This document shows positions 7,043 through 13,330 of a DNA stretch of 13,330 nucleotides, in pieces (positions within the stretch are counted from its first letter, which is position 1; every line of letters begins with the position of its first letter). The notes under the pieces are model-generated. The model did no database searches and was not told the DNA's origin. It saw only the letters and a list, made by a program, of their open reading frames with translations. The DNA is from UBA2040 sp965660955 (GTDB lineage: Bacteria; Bacteroidota; Bacteroidia; Flavobacteriales_D; Crocinitomicaceae), in the NCBI GenBank assembly GCA_965660955.1, contig CBFIBY010000063.1:1-13330 (forward strand), read 5' to 3'. The position numbers and the translations under genes were made by a program.

Positions 7043-8140
7043 CTAAACGTTAAAACGGAAGTGCATTACATCACCATCCTGAACGATATACTCTTTTCCT
7101 TCCACTTTGAATTTTCCAGCTTCTTTTACCGCTGCTTCTGATCCAAATGACGTGAAATCCTCATATTTCATGACTTCCGCTCGGATAAATCCTTTTTCGA
7201 AATCAGTATGGATAACGCCAGCTGCTTGCGGAGCTGTCATTCCTTTGATAATCGTCCATGCGCGCACTTCTTTTTCACCAGCTGTGAAATACGTTTGCAA
7301 ATTCAACAGGTTGTATGCCCGACGAATCAATCGGTTGACGCCCGGTTCTTCCAAGTCCAATTCATCCAAGAACATTTGACGTTCCTCGTACGATTCCAAT
7401 TCGTTGATATCGGCTTCAATTTTTGCACCTATGATCATTACCTCGGCTTTTTCGGCAGCAACAGATGCTTTCAATGCGTCAACATGTTTGTTTCCTGTTT
7501 TTACAGAAGCTTCCTCTACATTGCACAAATACAAAACTGGTTTTGCTGTAATTAAATGGAAAGTTGGCAATAATTCTGCCTCTTTTTCATCCAAGTCAAT
7601 TCCACGTACAGAAAGTCCTTGTTCTAATCTTTCTTTGATGCGCAGAGCCAAATTGTTTTCTCGAATCGCATCTTTATCCCCCGATTTAATTGTTCGAGCC
7701 AATGAAGAAATTTTCTTCTCAATGGACTCAAAATCTTTCAATTGCAATTCAATGTCAATGATTTCTTTGTCGCGAACGGGATCTACCGTTTCGTGCACGT
7801 GAATGATATTGTCATCTTCAAAACAACGAATCACGTGAATAATCGCATCTGTTTCGCGAATGTTGGCCAGAAATTTATTTCCCAACCCCTCACCTTTCGA
7901 GGCACCCTTTACTAAACCAGCAATATCAACAATTTCCATTGTGGTTGGAATCACTTTTTCAGGATTCACAAGGCTTTCTAATTTCGTCAAACGAGGATCC
8001 GGAACGGAAATTACTCCGATGTTGGGTTCAATTGTACAAAAAGGAAAATTAGCCGATTGTGCTTTCGCATTCGACAAACAATTGAACAAAGTAGATTTAC
8101 CTACATTCGGAAGTCCAACAATACCGCATTTTAAAGCCAT
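7043..8140 (-). CDS. ychF: Redox-regulated ribosome-associated ATPase YchF (Obg-like, OLA1 family)
   Basis: YchF is a universally conserved TRAFAC-class P-loop protein that prefers ATP, binds ribosomes and is linked to the oxidative stress response and translation fidelity. Counting from the ATG at 8140, the 365-residue protein shows the P-loop G9-LPNVGKST17, the G3 motif DIAGLVKGASKGEGLGN, and LCNVEE in place of the NKxD guanine motif, which explains ATP use. It ends in a TGS domain (FTAGEKEVRAW ... HTDFEKGFIRAEV). The length matches the family. A longer frame from TTG 8158 adds MPKIFH, but that TTG is part of a TATCTTTG promoter box, and family members begin MALKCGIVG, so the ATG at 8140 is preferred. 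The gene diverges from the GNAT gene and stands alone. Confidence 0.97.
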   Translation of the reverse strand: MALKCGIVGLPNVGKSTLFNCLSNAKAQSANFPFCTIEPNIGVISVPDPRLTKLESLVNPEKVIPTTMEIVDIAGLVKGASKGEGLGNKFLANIRETDAIIHVIRCFEDDNIIHVHETVDPVRDKEIIDIELQLKDFESIEKKISSLARTIKSGDKDAIRENNLALRIKERLEQGLSVRGIDLDEKEAELLPTFHLITAKPVLYLCNVEEASVKTGNKHVDALKASVAAEKAEVMIIGAKIEADINELESYEERQMFLDELDLEEPGVNRLIRRAYNLLNLQTYFTAGEKEVRAWTIIKGMTAPQAAGVIHTDFEKGFIRAEVMKYEDFTSFGSEAAVKEAGKFKVEGKEYIVQDGDVMHFRFNV

Positions 8141-8155
8141 GTGAAAAATTTTGGG

Positions 8156-8163
8156 CAAAGATA
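8156..8163 (-). promoter_or_regulatory. Candidate promoter -7 box (TATCTTTG) for ychF
   Basis: On the minus strand TATCTTTG fits TAnnTTTG perfectly and ends 15 nt before the ATG at 8140. The resulting leader would be very short. No clear upstream TTG element was found at the usual spacing. The box contains the TTG that would otherwise extend the ychF reading frame. Confidence 0.45.
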
Positions 8164-8324
8164 GGCAAACTTTCGATTCGCAGAGAGGAATCTGAGGAAC
8201 GAAAACATTACCATTAAATTAAACTGGCCAGAATTAGGTAACTTCAATGAATTATCCATTGAGTCTTTCACTTTCTACAAAAAAGGTTGTAATTTTCTAG
8301 GTTCATAAATCAAATTATTCAAAC

Positions 8325-8864
8325 GTGATTGAATCAGAGCGCTTATTACTTCGTTATCTCAAAAAATCAGATTTGCGTGATATGCACGAACTCAGTTGTA
8401 TTCCTGAAGTCGAGAAATTTAATACAATGGGAATTCCTGATGATATTTCCGTTACGAAAGCAATTCTGAAAGATAGAATTCATGACAATAAACGGAAAAA
8501 CCCAACGTACATGACATTTGCCGTCATTGAGAAAACAAGTAAAAAGTTTATCGGTTTATTTGGAATCGTACTGGGCGCGCCGAAATATAAAAAGGCCGAA
8601 TTGTGGTACAAATATCACCCCGATTTCTGGAACAAAGGAATGGCTACCGAAGCGGTCAACGCCGCCTTGGATTATTGTTTCGATACACTTGGCTTACATC
8701 GAGTTGAGGCGGGTTGTGCTGTCGAAAACTTGGCCTCAGTGCGGGTTATTGAAAAAGTGGGAATGAAGTTCGAAGGAACGGCTCGCCAAATATTGCCTTT
8801 GGAATCAGGATGGGCGGATGGACATTCCTACGCCATTTTAAATACAGACGATAGAAATCAATAG
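8325..8864 (+). CDS. GNAT family N-acetyltransferase (RimJ/RimL-like)
   Basis: The product is a 179-residue cytoplasmic acetyltransferase that should move acetyl from acetyl-CoA to an amino group; the substrate is unknown. The N-terminus IESERLLLRYLKKSDL is typical of the RimJ/RimL branch. The acetyl-CoA loop lies in HPDFWNKGMATEAV (98-111), with NKGMA in the position of the usual Q/RxxGxG/A. The last motif is N135-LASVRVIEKVGMKFEG (135-150), which carries the conserved Asn and the hydrophobic VGM strand. The start is GTG at 8325; the family homology begins right there and no ATG fits. A DUF1272 gene begins 3 nt after the stop, so the two are probably cotranscribed and translationally coupled. 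RimJ-like enzymes include ribosomal-protein acetylases and detoxifying enzymes, and the sequence does not decide between them. Confidence 0.9.
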   Translation: MIESERLLLRYLKKSDLRDMHELSCIPEVEKFNTMGIPDDISVTKAILKDRIHDNKRKNPTYMTFAVIEKTSKKFIGLFGIVLGAPKYKKAELWYKYHPDFWNKGMATEAVNAALDYCFDTLGLHRVEAGCAVENLASVRVIEKVGMKFEGTARQILPLESGWADGHSYAILNTDDRNQ

Positions 8865-8867
8865 CTG

Positions 8868-9056
8868 ATGCTTGAAATGAGAACCATATGTGAAAATTGC
8901 AATAAGCCGCTGACTCCCATGAGCGATGACGCGATGATTTGCAGTTATGAATGTACTTTTTGTTTGAATTGCATTGAAAACGACCTGAACCAGGTATGTC
9001 CTAATTGCGGTGGTGGATTTGAAAAAAGACCCAAAAGAGATAAAGCTAATTTCTAG
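8868..9056 (+). CDS. Small cysteine-rich DUF1272 family protein
   Basis: The 62-residue protein begins LEMRTICENCNKPL and continues with ICSYECTFCLNCIEN and CPNCGGG, matching the DUF1272 pattern. Ten-residue-scale spacing of C8/C11, C25/C29/C32/C35 and C44/C47 gives eight cysteines in CxxC-type pairs. This suggests two zinc sites, a small zinc-ribbon or treble-clef-like fold. The basic tail KRPKRDK could touch nucleic acid or protein. Its function is unknown. The ATG at 8868 is 3 nt after the GNAT stop, so the pair is likely one operon, and the zinc protein may act with or be a target of the acetyltransferase; that last point is inference only. Confidence 0.88.
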   Translation: MLEMRTICENCNKPLTPMSDDAMICSYECTFCLNCIENDLNQVCPNCGGGFEKRPKRDKANF

Positions 9057-9128
9057 CGTTTTCTTTGATTAAACTTTTCATTTCTATTGCTGAACCTTTT
9101 CGCAAAAAACATCACAGTTAATTATGCT

Positions 9129-9136
9129 TATTTTTG
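9129..9136 (+). promoter_or_regulatory. Candidate promoter -7 box (TATTTTTG) for the M28 peptidase gene
   Basis: TATTTTTG fits TAnnTTTG and ends 20 nt before the ATG at 9157, the same distance as in the lipoprotein gene. No convincing upstream element is seen. Confidence 0.45.
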
Positions 9137-9156
9137 GTGGACAAAATTGACAATCG

Positions 9157-10518
9157 ATGTTTAGATTACTTTTTATAAGCACATTATTTTTCTCATCATT
9201 CGTTTCTGCCCAAGATGATTCAACTTTCCTACGAAGTATCTACGATGAAACGTTGTTGCATGGAAGAGCTCACGAAGATTTACGTTCCCTGTGCAAAGAT
9301 GTTGGTGCTCGAATTTCAGGTTCTGCAGCAGCAGAAATGGCCGTCTATTGGTCTGAAGCGAAAATGAATTCTTACGGTTTCGATAAAGTGTATTTGCAAG
9401 AAATTCAAGTTCCTCATTGGGAACGTGGTACAAAAGAGAATGCTTATTTCAAAAATAGTCAAGGTGAATTGCACAAAGTGAAAGTTCTGGCGCTCGGAGG
9501 ATCGATTGGGACGAACGGAGCTATGGAAGCCGAAGTAGTCGAATTTGGTACATTGGAAGAGTTGAAAAATGCTAAACGAAGTGAAGTTGAAGGTAAAATC
9601 GTTTTCTTGAATCAACCGATGAATGCCGCGCAAATTTCAACTTTCAAAGCGTATGGTGCTTGTTGGCCCGTTCGAGGTACAGGAGCAATTGAAGGTAGCA
9701 AATTAGGTGCGAAAGCTGTAGTTATTCGCTCGCTTGCAAGTCCTGTGGACGATCACCCGCATACTGGAAGCATGTATTATGCTGATTCTGTAGACAAAAT
9801 ACCTTCCGCGGCACTTTCTACCAGCGATTGCGAGTTGCTCTCGAAAGAATTACAAAAAGGAAAATGCACCTTTATTCTTGAAATGAATTGTCAGAATTTT
9901 CCAGATGAAACTTCCTATAACATCATTGCAGAAATGACCGGGACTGAAAAACCAAACGAGTATATCACTTTTGGCGGTCACATCGATTCATGGGACACAG
10001 GCGAAGGAGCACACGATGATGGAGCAGGTGTTATTCACAACCTAGAAGCTTTACGTGTTTTAAAAGAATTGGGCTATAAGCCTAAACATACGTTGCGCTT
10101 AGTGTTTTTCATGAACGAAGAAAATGGAAATATGGGCGGGAAAACTTACGCCAAATGGACGAAAGAAAGAGGTGACAAACAAATTGCTGCTATTGAAAGC
10201 GATCGCGGTGGTTTCTCTCCACGGGGATTTGATTTGGACGGTCCAGAGGAATATTTGAAATTATTACAAAGCTTCGCCCCATTGTTCAAGCCCTATTTTG
10301 TCAACCAATTCGAAAAAGGATATGGTGGCGTGGACATTAATCCAATGAAAGAACAATTTGATGGCATTCCGTTATTTGGTTTTGCAGTCGATTCCCAACG
10401 CTATTTCGATTTTCACCATGCCGAAAGCGATGTGTTTGAAAATGTAAACAAACGAGAATTGGAATTAGGCTGCGCGGCGATAGCTAGTTTGATTTATTTG
10501 CTTGATATGAATCTTTAA
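9157..10518 (+). CDS. Secreted M28 family zinc metallopeptidase (glutamate carboxypeptidase Q-like)
   Basis: The 453-residue protein has a Sec signal peptide (MFRLLFISTLFFSSFVSAQ) and so acts in the periplasm or outside the cell. Domain order is typical of plasma glutamate carboxypeptidase relatives: an N-terminal part of the peptidase domain, an inserted PA-like domain (about 105-245), then the rest of the M28 fold. Zinc-site residues can be read as H275 in GGHIDSWD, D287 in AHDDGAG, E321-E322 in NEEN (E321 the likely general base), D349 in ESDRG and H421 in FHHAESD. All expected positions are filled, so it should be an active amino- or carboxypeptidase. There is no T9SS sorting domain at the C-terminus, unlike the T9SS protein at 4559-6232. 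A REP-like palindrome begins 7 nt after the stop. The exact peptide substrate cannot be told. Confidence 0.93.
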   Translation: MFRLLFISTLFFSSFVSAQDDSTFLRSIYDETLLHGRAHEDLRSLCKDVGARISGSAAAEMAVYWSEAKMNSYGFDKVYLQEIQVPHWERGTKENAYFKNSQGELHKVKVLALGGSIGTNGAMEAEVVEFGTLEELKNAKRSEVEGKIVFLNQPMNAAQISTFKAYGACWPVRGTGAIEGSKLGAKAVVIRSLASPVDDHPHTGSMYYADSVDKIPSAALSTSDCELLSKELQKGKCTFILEMNCQNFPDETSYNIIAEMTGTEKPNEYITFGGHIDSWDTGEGAHDDGAGVIHNLEALRVLKELGYKPKHTLRLVFFMNEENGNMGGKTYAKWTKERGDKQIAAIESDRGGFSPRGFDLDGPEEYLKLLQSFAPLFKPYFVNQFEKGYGGVDINPMKEQFDGIPLFGFAVDSQRYFDFHHAESDVFENVNKRELELGCAAIASLIYLLDMNL

Positions 10519-10525
10519 AAGCAGA

Positions 10526-10604
10526 CTTCGACTCCGCTCAGCCTGCGCACATATGGAATTCGTTCAGCCTACGAAATGACAGCGCCGACTGAGCGGAGTC
10601 GAAG
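10526..10604. repeat. REP-like palindromic element with 16-bp perfect arms
   Basis: CTTCGACTCCGCTCAG at 10526-10541 is the exact reverse complement of CTGAGCGGAGTCGAAG at 10589-10604, with a 47-nt loop. Inside, GACTCCGCTCAGCCT (10530-10544) is repeated imperfectly as GAATTCGTTCAGCCT (10556-10570), 12 of 15 identical, so the element looks like several copies of one unit. I recall this GAGCGGAGTCGAAG palindrome as a common dispersed intergenic repeat in flavobacterial genomes. It sits between the M28 and DinB genes and could form a strong RNA hairpin, but no T-run follows it. Confidence 0.85.
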
Positions 10605-10627
10605 GCAAGCGTTAATATTGATAAAAA

Positions 10628-11158
10628 ATGAAAATAACAGAACCAATTTTAGAAACAGCACCAAGTTGGTCAAAGCATTACTTCAAATATATTGAAGGAG
10701 AAGATGACTTACTCAAATCCTTACAGGGACAAAGAGAAGTGTTTCTGACGTTTTTAAAGAATATTTCCGAAGATAAGTGGGATCATCGCTACGAAGAAGG
10801 AAAATGGTCCATCAAAGGTGTTGTTTCGCATATAATTGATACCGAATTGATTTTTCAATACCGAAGTTTGCGAACATCACGTCATGATGCGACGGAAATG
10901 GCAGGTTTCGATGAAAATGCTTACGATTTAGAGGCTAATCTCGAGGAACGTTCGCCCGAACAATTAATCAATCAGTTCGAAGCTATCAGAAATAGTAGTA
11001 TCACGCTGTACCTAGGTATGAATGAAAGCAATCTAGATTTTGTAGGAAAGGCAAACGATCAACCTTGGACAGCCAGAAATAGCGGTTGGCTGACAGTCGG
11101 ACATGCCATTCATCATATGAAGGTGATTCAAGAACGGTACTTGACCGTTGATTCTTGA
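10628..11158 (+). CDS. DinB family (DinB_2-like) putative metal-dependent protein
   Basis: The 176-residue protein has the four-helix DinB/YfiT pattern. KWSIKGVVSHIIDTELIFQYR (60-79) supplies H68, E73 and R79, and VGHAIHHMKVIQERYL (157-172) supplies H159 and H163. H68, H159 and H163 are the usual metal-binding histidine triad of this superfamily. Members include thiol-dependent enzymes such as bacillithiol S-transferases and many of unknown role; the substrate is not readable here. The ATG at 10628 is the first start after the REP-like element. The last codons and the TGA stop lie inside a heptamer repeat tract, so the C-terminus (YLTVDS) may have been re-formed by the repeat. No operon partner is evident. 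Confidence 0.9.
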   Translation: MKITEPILETAPSWSKHYFKYIEGEDDLLKSLQGQREVFLTFLKNISEDKWDHRYEEGKWSIKGVVSHIIDTELIFQYRSLRTSRHDATEMAGFDENAYDLEANLEERSPEQLINQFEAIRNSSITLYLGMNESNLDFVGKANDQPWTARNSGWLTVGHAIHHMKVIQERYLTVDS

Positions 11159-11209
11159 CCATTGACGTTGACTTATATTTTTTTCAATGGTCAAGTCAAG
11201 AGTCAACAA
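11142..11209. repeat. Inverted heptamer tracts forming a hairpin over the DinB stop codon
   Basis: On the plus strand TTGACCG, TTGATTC, TTGACCA, TTGACG and TTGACTT follow each other. The facing half, read on the minus strand, contains TTGACTC, TTGAC, TTGACCA and TTGAAAA. CTTGACCATTG (11154-11164) pairs perfectly with CAATGGTCAAG (11185-11195) around a 20-nt loop that holds a T-run. The T-run is in the loop and not after the stem, so it is not a standard terminator. Its architecture resembles the tracts around the S23 gene, but nothing is enclosed. Confidence 0.75.
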
Positions 11210-11258
11210 GCTATGAACAAAACACGTTATTTTTCGGTTAAGGAGTATGTAGAGTAAG

Positions 11259-11274
11259 GATAATTTAAATTATC
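11259..11274. promoter_or_regulatory. 16-bp perfect palindrome overlapping a promoter box (possible operator)
   Basis: GATAATTTAAATTATC is its own reverse complement. Its last four bases are the first half of the TATCTTTG -7 box (11271-11278). A dimeric regulator bound here would block the promoter of the PLP enzyme gene. Chance occurrence in AT-rich DNA is possible. Confidence 0.4.
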
Positions 11275-11278
11275 TTTG
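11271..11278 (+). promoter_or_regulatory. Candidate promoter -7 box (TATCTTTG) for the PLP enzyme gene
   Basis: TATCTTTG matches TAnnTTTG fully and lies 60 nt before the ATG at 11339, leaving a leader of about 50 nt. The leader contains the small palindromes CGTTATAACG (11283-11292) and GGCGCC (11292-11297). No TTG element is seen at the usual upstream spacing. Confidence 0.45.
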
Positions 11279-11338
11279 CCGACGTTATAACGGCGCCTCC
11301 CAAAATGAAGCGCTGCTAAAAACCCAAATTAAGCTTAT

Positions 11339-12616
11339 ATGGCAGATATTTTCGAAAAAATCAAGAAGAACAGAGGTCCAATCGGACAGTATTCTAAAGG
11401 TGTACACGGTTATTTTACTTTCCCGAAACTCGAAGGAGAATTAGGAAACAAAATGATTTTCCGTGGAAAAGAGTGTTTGGTGTGGTCCTTGAACAATTAC
11501 CTTGGACTTGGAAATCACCCAGAAGTTCGTCAAGCGGATAAAGAAGCGGCTGAAAAATACGGAATGGCTTACCCAATGGGAGCACGTATGATGACAGGTC
11601 AAACAAGCGAGCACGAAGCTTTAGAAAATGAAATTGCTGATTTCATGGGCTATGAAGATTCAATTCTTTTGAACTTCGGTTACCAAGGAATGGTTTCTGC
11701 TATCGATTGTTTGGTAGATAGAAATGATATCATTGTTTACGATAGCGAATCGCACGCTTGTATCTTGGATGGAATGCGTTTGCACAACGGAAAACGTTTT
11801 GTATTCAAGCACAACGACATGGAGAGCTTCGAGAAACAAATGACGAATGCTACGCGATTGGCGGAAACAACTGGAGGAGGAATCTTAGTGATAACGGAAG
11901 GTGTTTTCGGAATGGCGGGTGATCAAGGAAAATTGAAAGAAATCGTAGAATTCCGAAAATCGGGACAATTCGACTTCCGTTTGTTCGTAGATGACGCGCA
12001 CGGATTTGGTACACTTGGTAAAACAGGTCAAGGTGCTGGAGAAGAGCAAGGCGTTCAAGATGAAATTGACGTGCTGTTTGGAACATTCGCAAAAGCGATG
12101 GCATCTATCGGAGGTTTCCTTTGTGCGGATGAAAATATCGTTGAATATTTCCGTTACAACATGCGTTCTCAAATGTACGCGAAGTCTTTACCAATGACTT
12201 TGACAGTTGGAGCACGTAAGCGTTTGGAAATGTTACGCACACGTCCTGAGATTAAAGAACAATTGTGGACGATTGCTTCTACTTTGAAGAAAGGGTTGGG
12301 CGAAGCTGGATTTGATTTAGGTGAAGCCGATTCAGTCGTGACACCGGTATTCATGAAAGGAGACTTGGCGGAAGCGACAAACTTAACATTCGATTTGCGT
12401 GAGAACTACAATATCTTCTGTTCAATTGTAATATACCCAGTTGTGCCGAAAGATGTGATTATGCTTCGTTTGATTCCAACCGCAGTTCATACGTTGGAGG
12501 ATGTAGATTACACGGTTGAAACTTTCAAGAAAATCAAAACGAAATTGGATGCAGGCGAATACAAATCAGACGAAATGGCGGCTGTAGAAGTAGACGACAA
12601 ACGCAATTCGAAATAA
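11339..12616 (+). CDS. PLP-dependent alpha-oxoamine synthase family enzyme (serine palmitoyltransferase/KBL-like)
   Basis: Fold-type I PLP enzymes of this family join an acyl-CoA to an amino acid with loss of CO2 (serine palmitoyltransferase, 2-amino-3-ketobutyrate CoA ligase, 8-amino-7-oxononanoate synthase). The 425 residues show H139 in DSESHAC, which would stack on the cofactor ring, D218 and H221 in FVDDAHGFG, and the Schiff-base lysine K252 in GTFAKAMASIGGF. NNYLGLGNHPEV (52-63) and PMGARMMTGQT (79-89) are family motifs. Close relatives are, as I recall, widespread in Bacteroidota, where such enzymes start sphingolipid or sulfonolipid synthesis. Serine or cysteate with a fatty acyl-CoA is therefore a likely substrate pair, but the sequence alone does not choose. 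There is no biotin-operon context. An acidic and polar tail of about 20 residues follows the fold. The ATG at 11339 fits the family start. Confidence 0.88.
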   Translation: MADIFEKIKKNRGPIGQYSKGVHGYFTFPKLEGELGNKMIFRGKECLVWSLNNYLGLGNHPEVRQADKEAAEKYGMAYPMGARMMTGQTSEHEALENEIADFMGYEDSILLNFGYQGMVSAIDCLVDRNDIIVYDSESHACILDGMRLHNGKRFVFKHNDMESFEKQMTNATRLAETTGGGILVITEGVFGMAGDQGKLKEIVEFRKSGQFDFRLFVDDAHGFGTLGKTGQGAGEEQGVQDEIDVLFGTFAKAMASIGGFLCADENIVEYFRYNMRSQMYAKSLPMTLTVGARKRLEMLRTRPEIKEQLWTIASTLKKGLGEAGFDLGEADSVVTPVFMKGDLAEATNLTFDLRENYNIFCSIVIYPVVPKDVIMLRLIPTAVHTLEDVDYTVETFKKIKTKLDAGEYKSDEMAAVEVDDKRNSK

Positions 12617-12635
12617 GATTTTAATTTTTTAGGAG

Positions 12636-12668
12636 AGCCGAATTCTGCAAAGGATTCGGCTTTTTTTT
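12636..12668 (+). terminator. Intrinsic terminator with a GCAA tetraloop
   Basis: AGCCGAATTCT (12636-12646) pairs with AGGATTCGGCT (12651-12661), 11 pairs with one T-G wobble, around a GCAA loop. A run of T up to 12668 follows. It lies 19 nt after the PLP enzyme stop. Only the plus-strand side has the T-run, so it serves the PLP gene and not the convergent one. Confidence 0.93.
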
Positions 12669-12692
12669 GAGTAGTAGTTTCCTTTCCTACGG

Positions 12693-13298
12693 TCAACAAA
12701 TCAACAACAAGCGTTTCTCTCCATTCTTTTCTTTTGGTGCTCGATGTAAACAGGGTAAGACTCCACTTTCGGGATGATCCACCGCTAACTTCCAGATGTT
12801 TCCTTTTCCGAGATTGATAGGACATGCATTTGGTTTCGCCTGATAGTGTAAATCAAAAAAGTTCTCTCGCAAGAAATTCTCAAATCCAGCCTCTGGACCT
12901 TGATAGAGTTTTTTTAATTCAGTTCGTATTTCAGGGATTAGAATTTTTTGTTCCGCTTGTGAATTTGGAAGTATATCACTTGATGCGCCATGGTAGGTGC
13001 ACAAAAAAGTAGCTGTCGGAACTGGAGAACGATCGACATGATAAGAATACACATCCGTTGGAAGCAGGGGAAAAGTTTCATCGCGTTCATAGCATCTGAT
13101 TACGTTTAGAATCGGAGAGGCGCCATGTGCTTGTAATAATTCCAAGTCGTTCAACAGAATTTCCCGAGCCCATTGTCCTTGGTTGCTCAAGTTCATTTCC
13201 AGCAGTTTTTCAGGATTCAATTCCACGATATTTTCGTTCGAATCCACCCCTTCCACTATCTCTGAAAAATCACCGATCAATTCACGTTTCCAGCACAT
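12693..13298 (-). CDS. Conserved hypothetical protein, possibly DUF1826-like
   Basis: From ATG 13298 the product has 201 residues. Conserved-looking blocks are AHGASPILNVIRCYERD (57-73), YSYHVDRSPVPTATFLCTYHG (84-104), LHYQAKPNACPINLG (150-164) and LAVDHPE...LPCLHRAP (171-188). The frame stays open through the window end (FRGEINA directly before the Met), so the true start may lie upstream. H87-x-D89 and H185 could be a metal triad, and R196 lies 11 residues after H185, the layout seen in Fe(II)/2-oxoglutarate oxygenases. The HVD...CTYHG...HRAP pattern reminds me of DUF1826, but I could not verify this. No signal peptide or membrane segment is visible. The gene converges on the PLP enzyme gene, with the terminator between them. 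Confidence 0.75.
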   Translation of the reverse strand: MCWKRELIGDFSEIVEGVDSNENIVELNPEKLLEMNLSNQGQWAREILLNDLELLQAHGASPILNVIRCYERDETFPLLPTDVYSYHVDRSPVPTATFLCTYHGASSDILPNSQAEQKILIPEIRTELKKLYQGPEAGFENFLRENFFDLHYQAKPNACPINLGKGNIWKLAVDHPESGVLPCLHRAPKEKNGEKRLLLIC

Positions 13299-13330
13299 CG
13301 CATTTATTTCTCCGCGAAAAGGGATGGAAA

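Noticed and set aside
7208..7802. Plus-strand reading frames of 115 and 132 residues opposite ychF
   Set aside because: They are antisense to a universally conserved gene, have low-complexity translations and no start context.
8141..8158. Longer ychF frame starting at TTG 8158
   Set aside because: The TTG is the end of a TATCTTTG promoter box, and the family begins at MALKCG; ATG 8140 is the better start.
8290..8297. TAATTTTC as a promoter box for the GNAT gene
   Set aside because: The last base deviates from TAnnTTTG and no upstream element is present; such 7-of-8 matches are frequent in this AT-rich DNA.
9316..9633. 105-residue minus-strand frame within the M28 gene
   Set aside because: It is a shadow of the peptidase reading frame with no recognisable domain.
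11154..11195. Intrinsic terminator for the DinB gene
   Set aside because: The T-run is in the loop and the stem is followed by mixed sequence, so it does not fit a standard terminator; kept as a repeat hairpin.
12508..12825. Minus-strand frame spanning the terminator and both convergent gene ends
   Set aside because: It crosses a strong intrinsic terminator and overlaps the 3' ends of two well-supported genes.

Overview
This window looks like ordinary chromosome from a member of the Bacteroidota, most likely a flavobacterium-type or Crocinitomicaceae-type organism. The reasons are a secreted protein with a type IX secretion (Por) C-terminal sorting domain, a four-helix-bundle S23 gene, a serine-palmitoyltransferase-like enzyme of the kind found throughout that phylum, several TAnnTTTG promoter -7 boxes, AT-rich DNA and almost no strong Shine-Dalgarno sites. 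No phage, insertion sequence, CRISPR array, tRNA or rRNA gene is visible.

Layout. 1-429 (+) is the end of a small membrane-anchored hypothetical protein, cut by the window edge. 430-949 is a small cassette: a frameshifted S23 four-helix-bundle gene between two inverted tracts of heptamer repeats. 950-6232 holds three minus-strand genes, read from right to left: a T9SS-exported protein, fumarylacetoacetase (fahA), and a full-length RelA/SpoT-type (p)ppGpp synthetase/hydrolase whose TTG start lies 8 nt after the fahA stop. 6335-6859 (+) is a lipoprotein of unknown role, followed by a nine-copy GAAGTAA array. 7043-8140 (-) is the ATPase ychF. Diverging from it are a GNAT acetyltransferase (8325-8864) and a tiny DUF1272 cysteine-rich protein (8868-9056), probably one operon. 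Next come a secreted M28 metallopeptidase (9157-10518), a REP-like palindrome, a DinB-family protein (10628-11158), a heptamer hairpin, and an alpha-oxoamine-synthase-type PLP enzyme (11339-12616) with a textbook terminator. A convergent gene of a conserved family, possibly DUF1826, lies at 12693 and runs to the window end.

How the genes fit together. The genes are mostly unrelated housekeeping functions: stringent response, the last step of tyrosine breakdown, a translation-associated ATPase, membrane lipid synthesis and extracellular protein handling. I see no hidden multi-gene defence or biosynthetic system. The most unusual layer is the intergenic repeats. There are three heptamer-period tract sets (one pair around the dead S23 gene, one pair folded back on itself, one single array) and one REP-like palindrome. 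Each begins at, in, or within about 8 nt of a stop codon, so this genome's repeats seem to sit at gene 3' ends.
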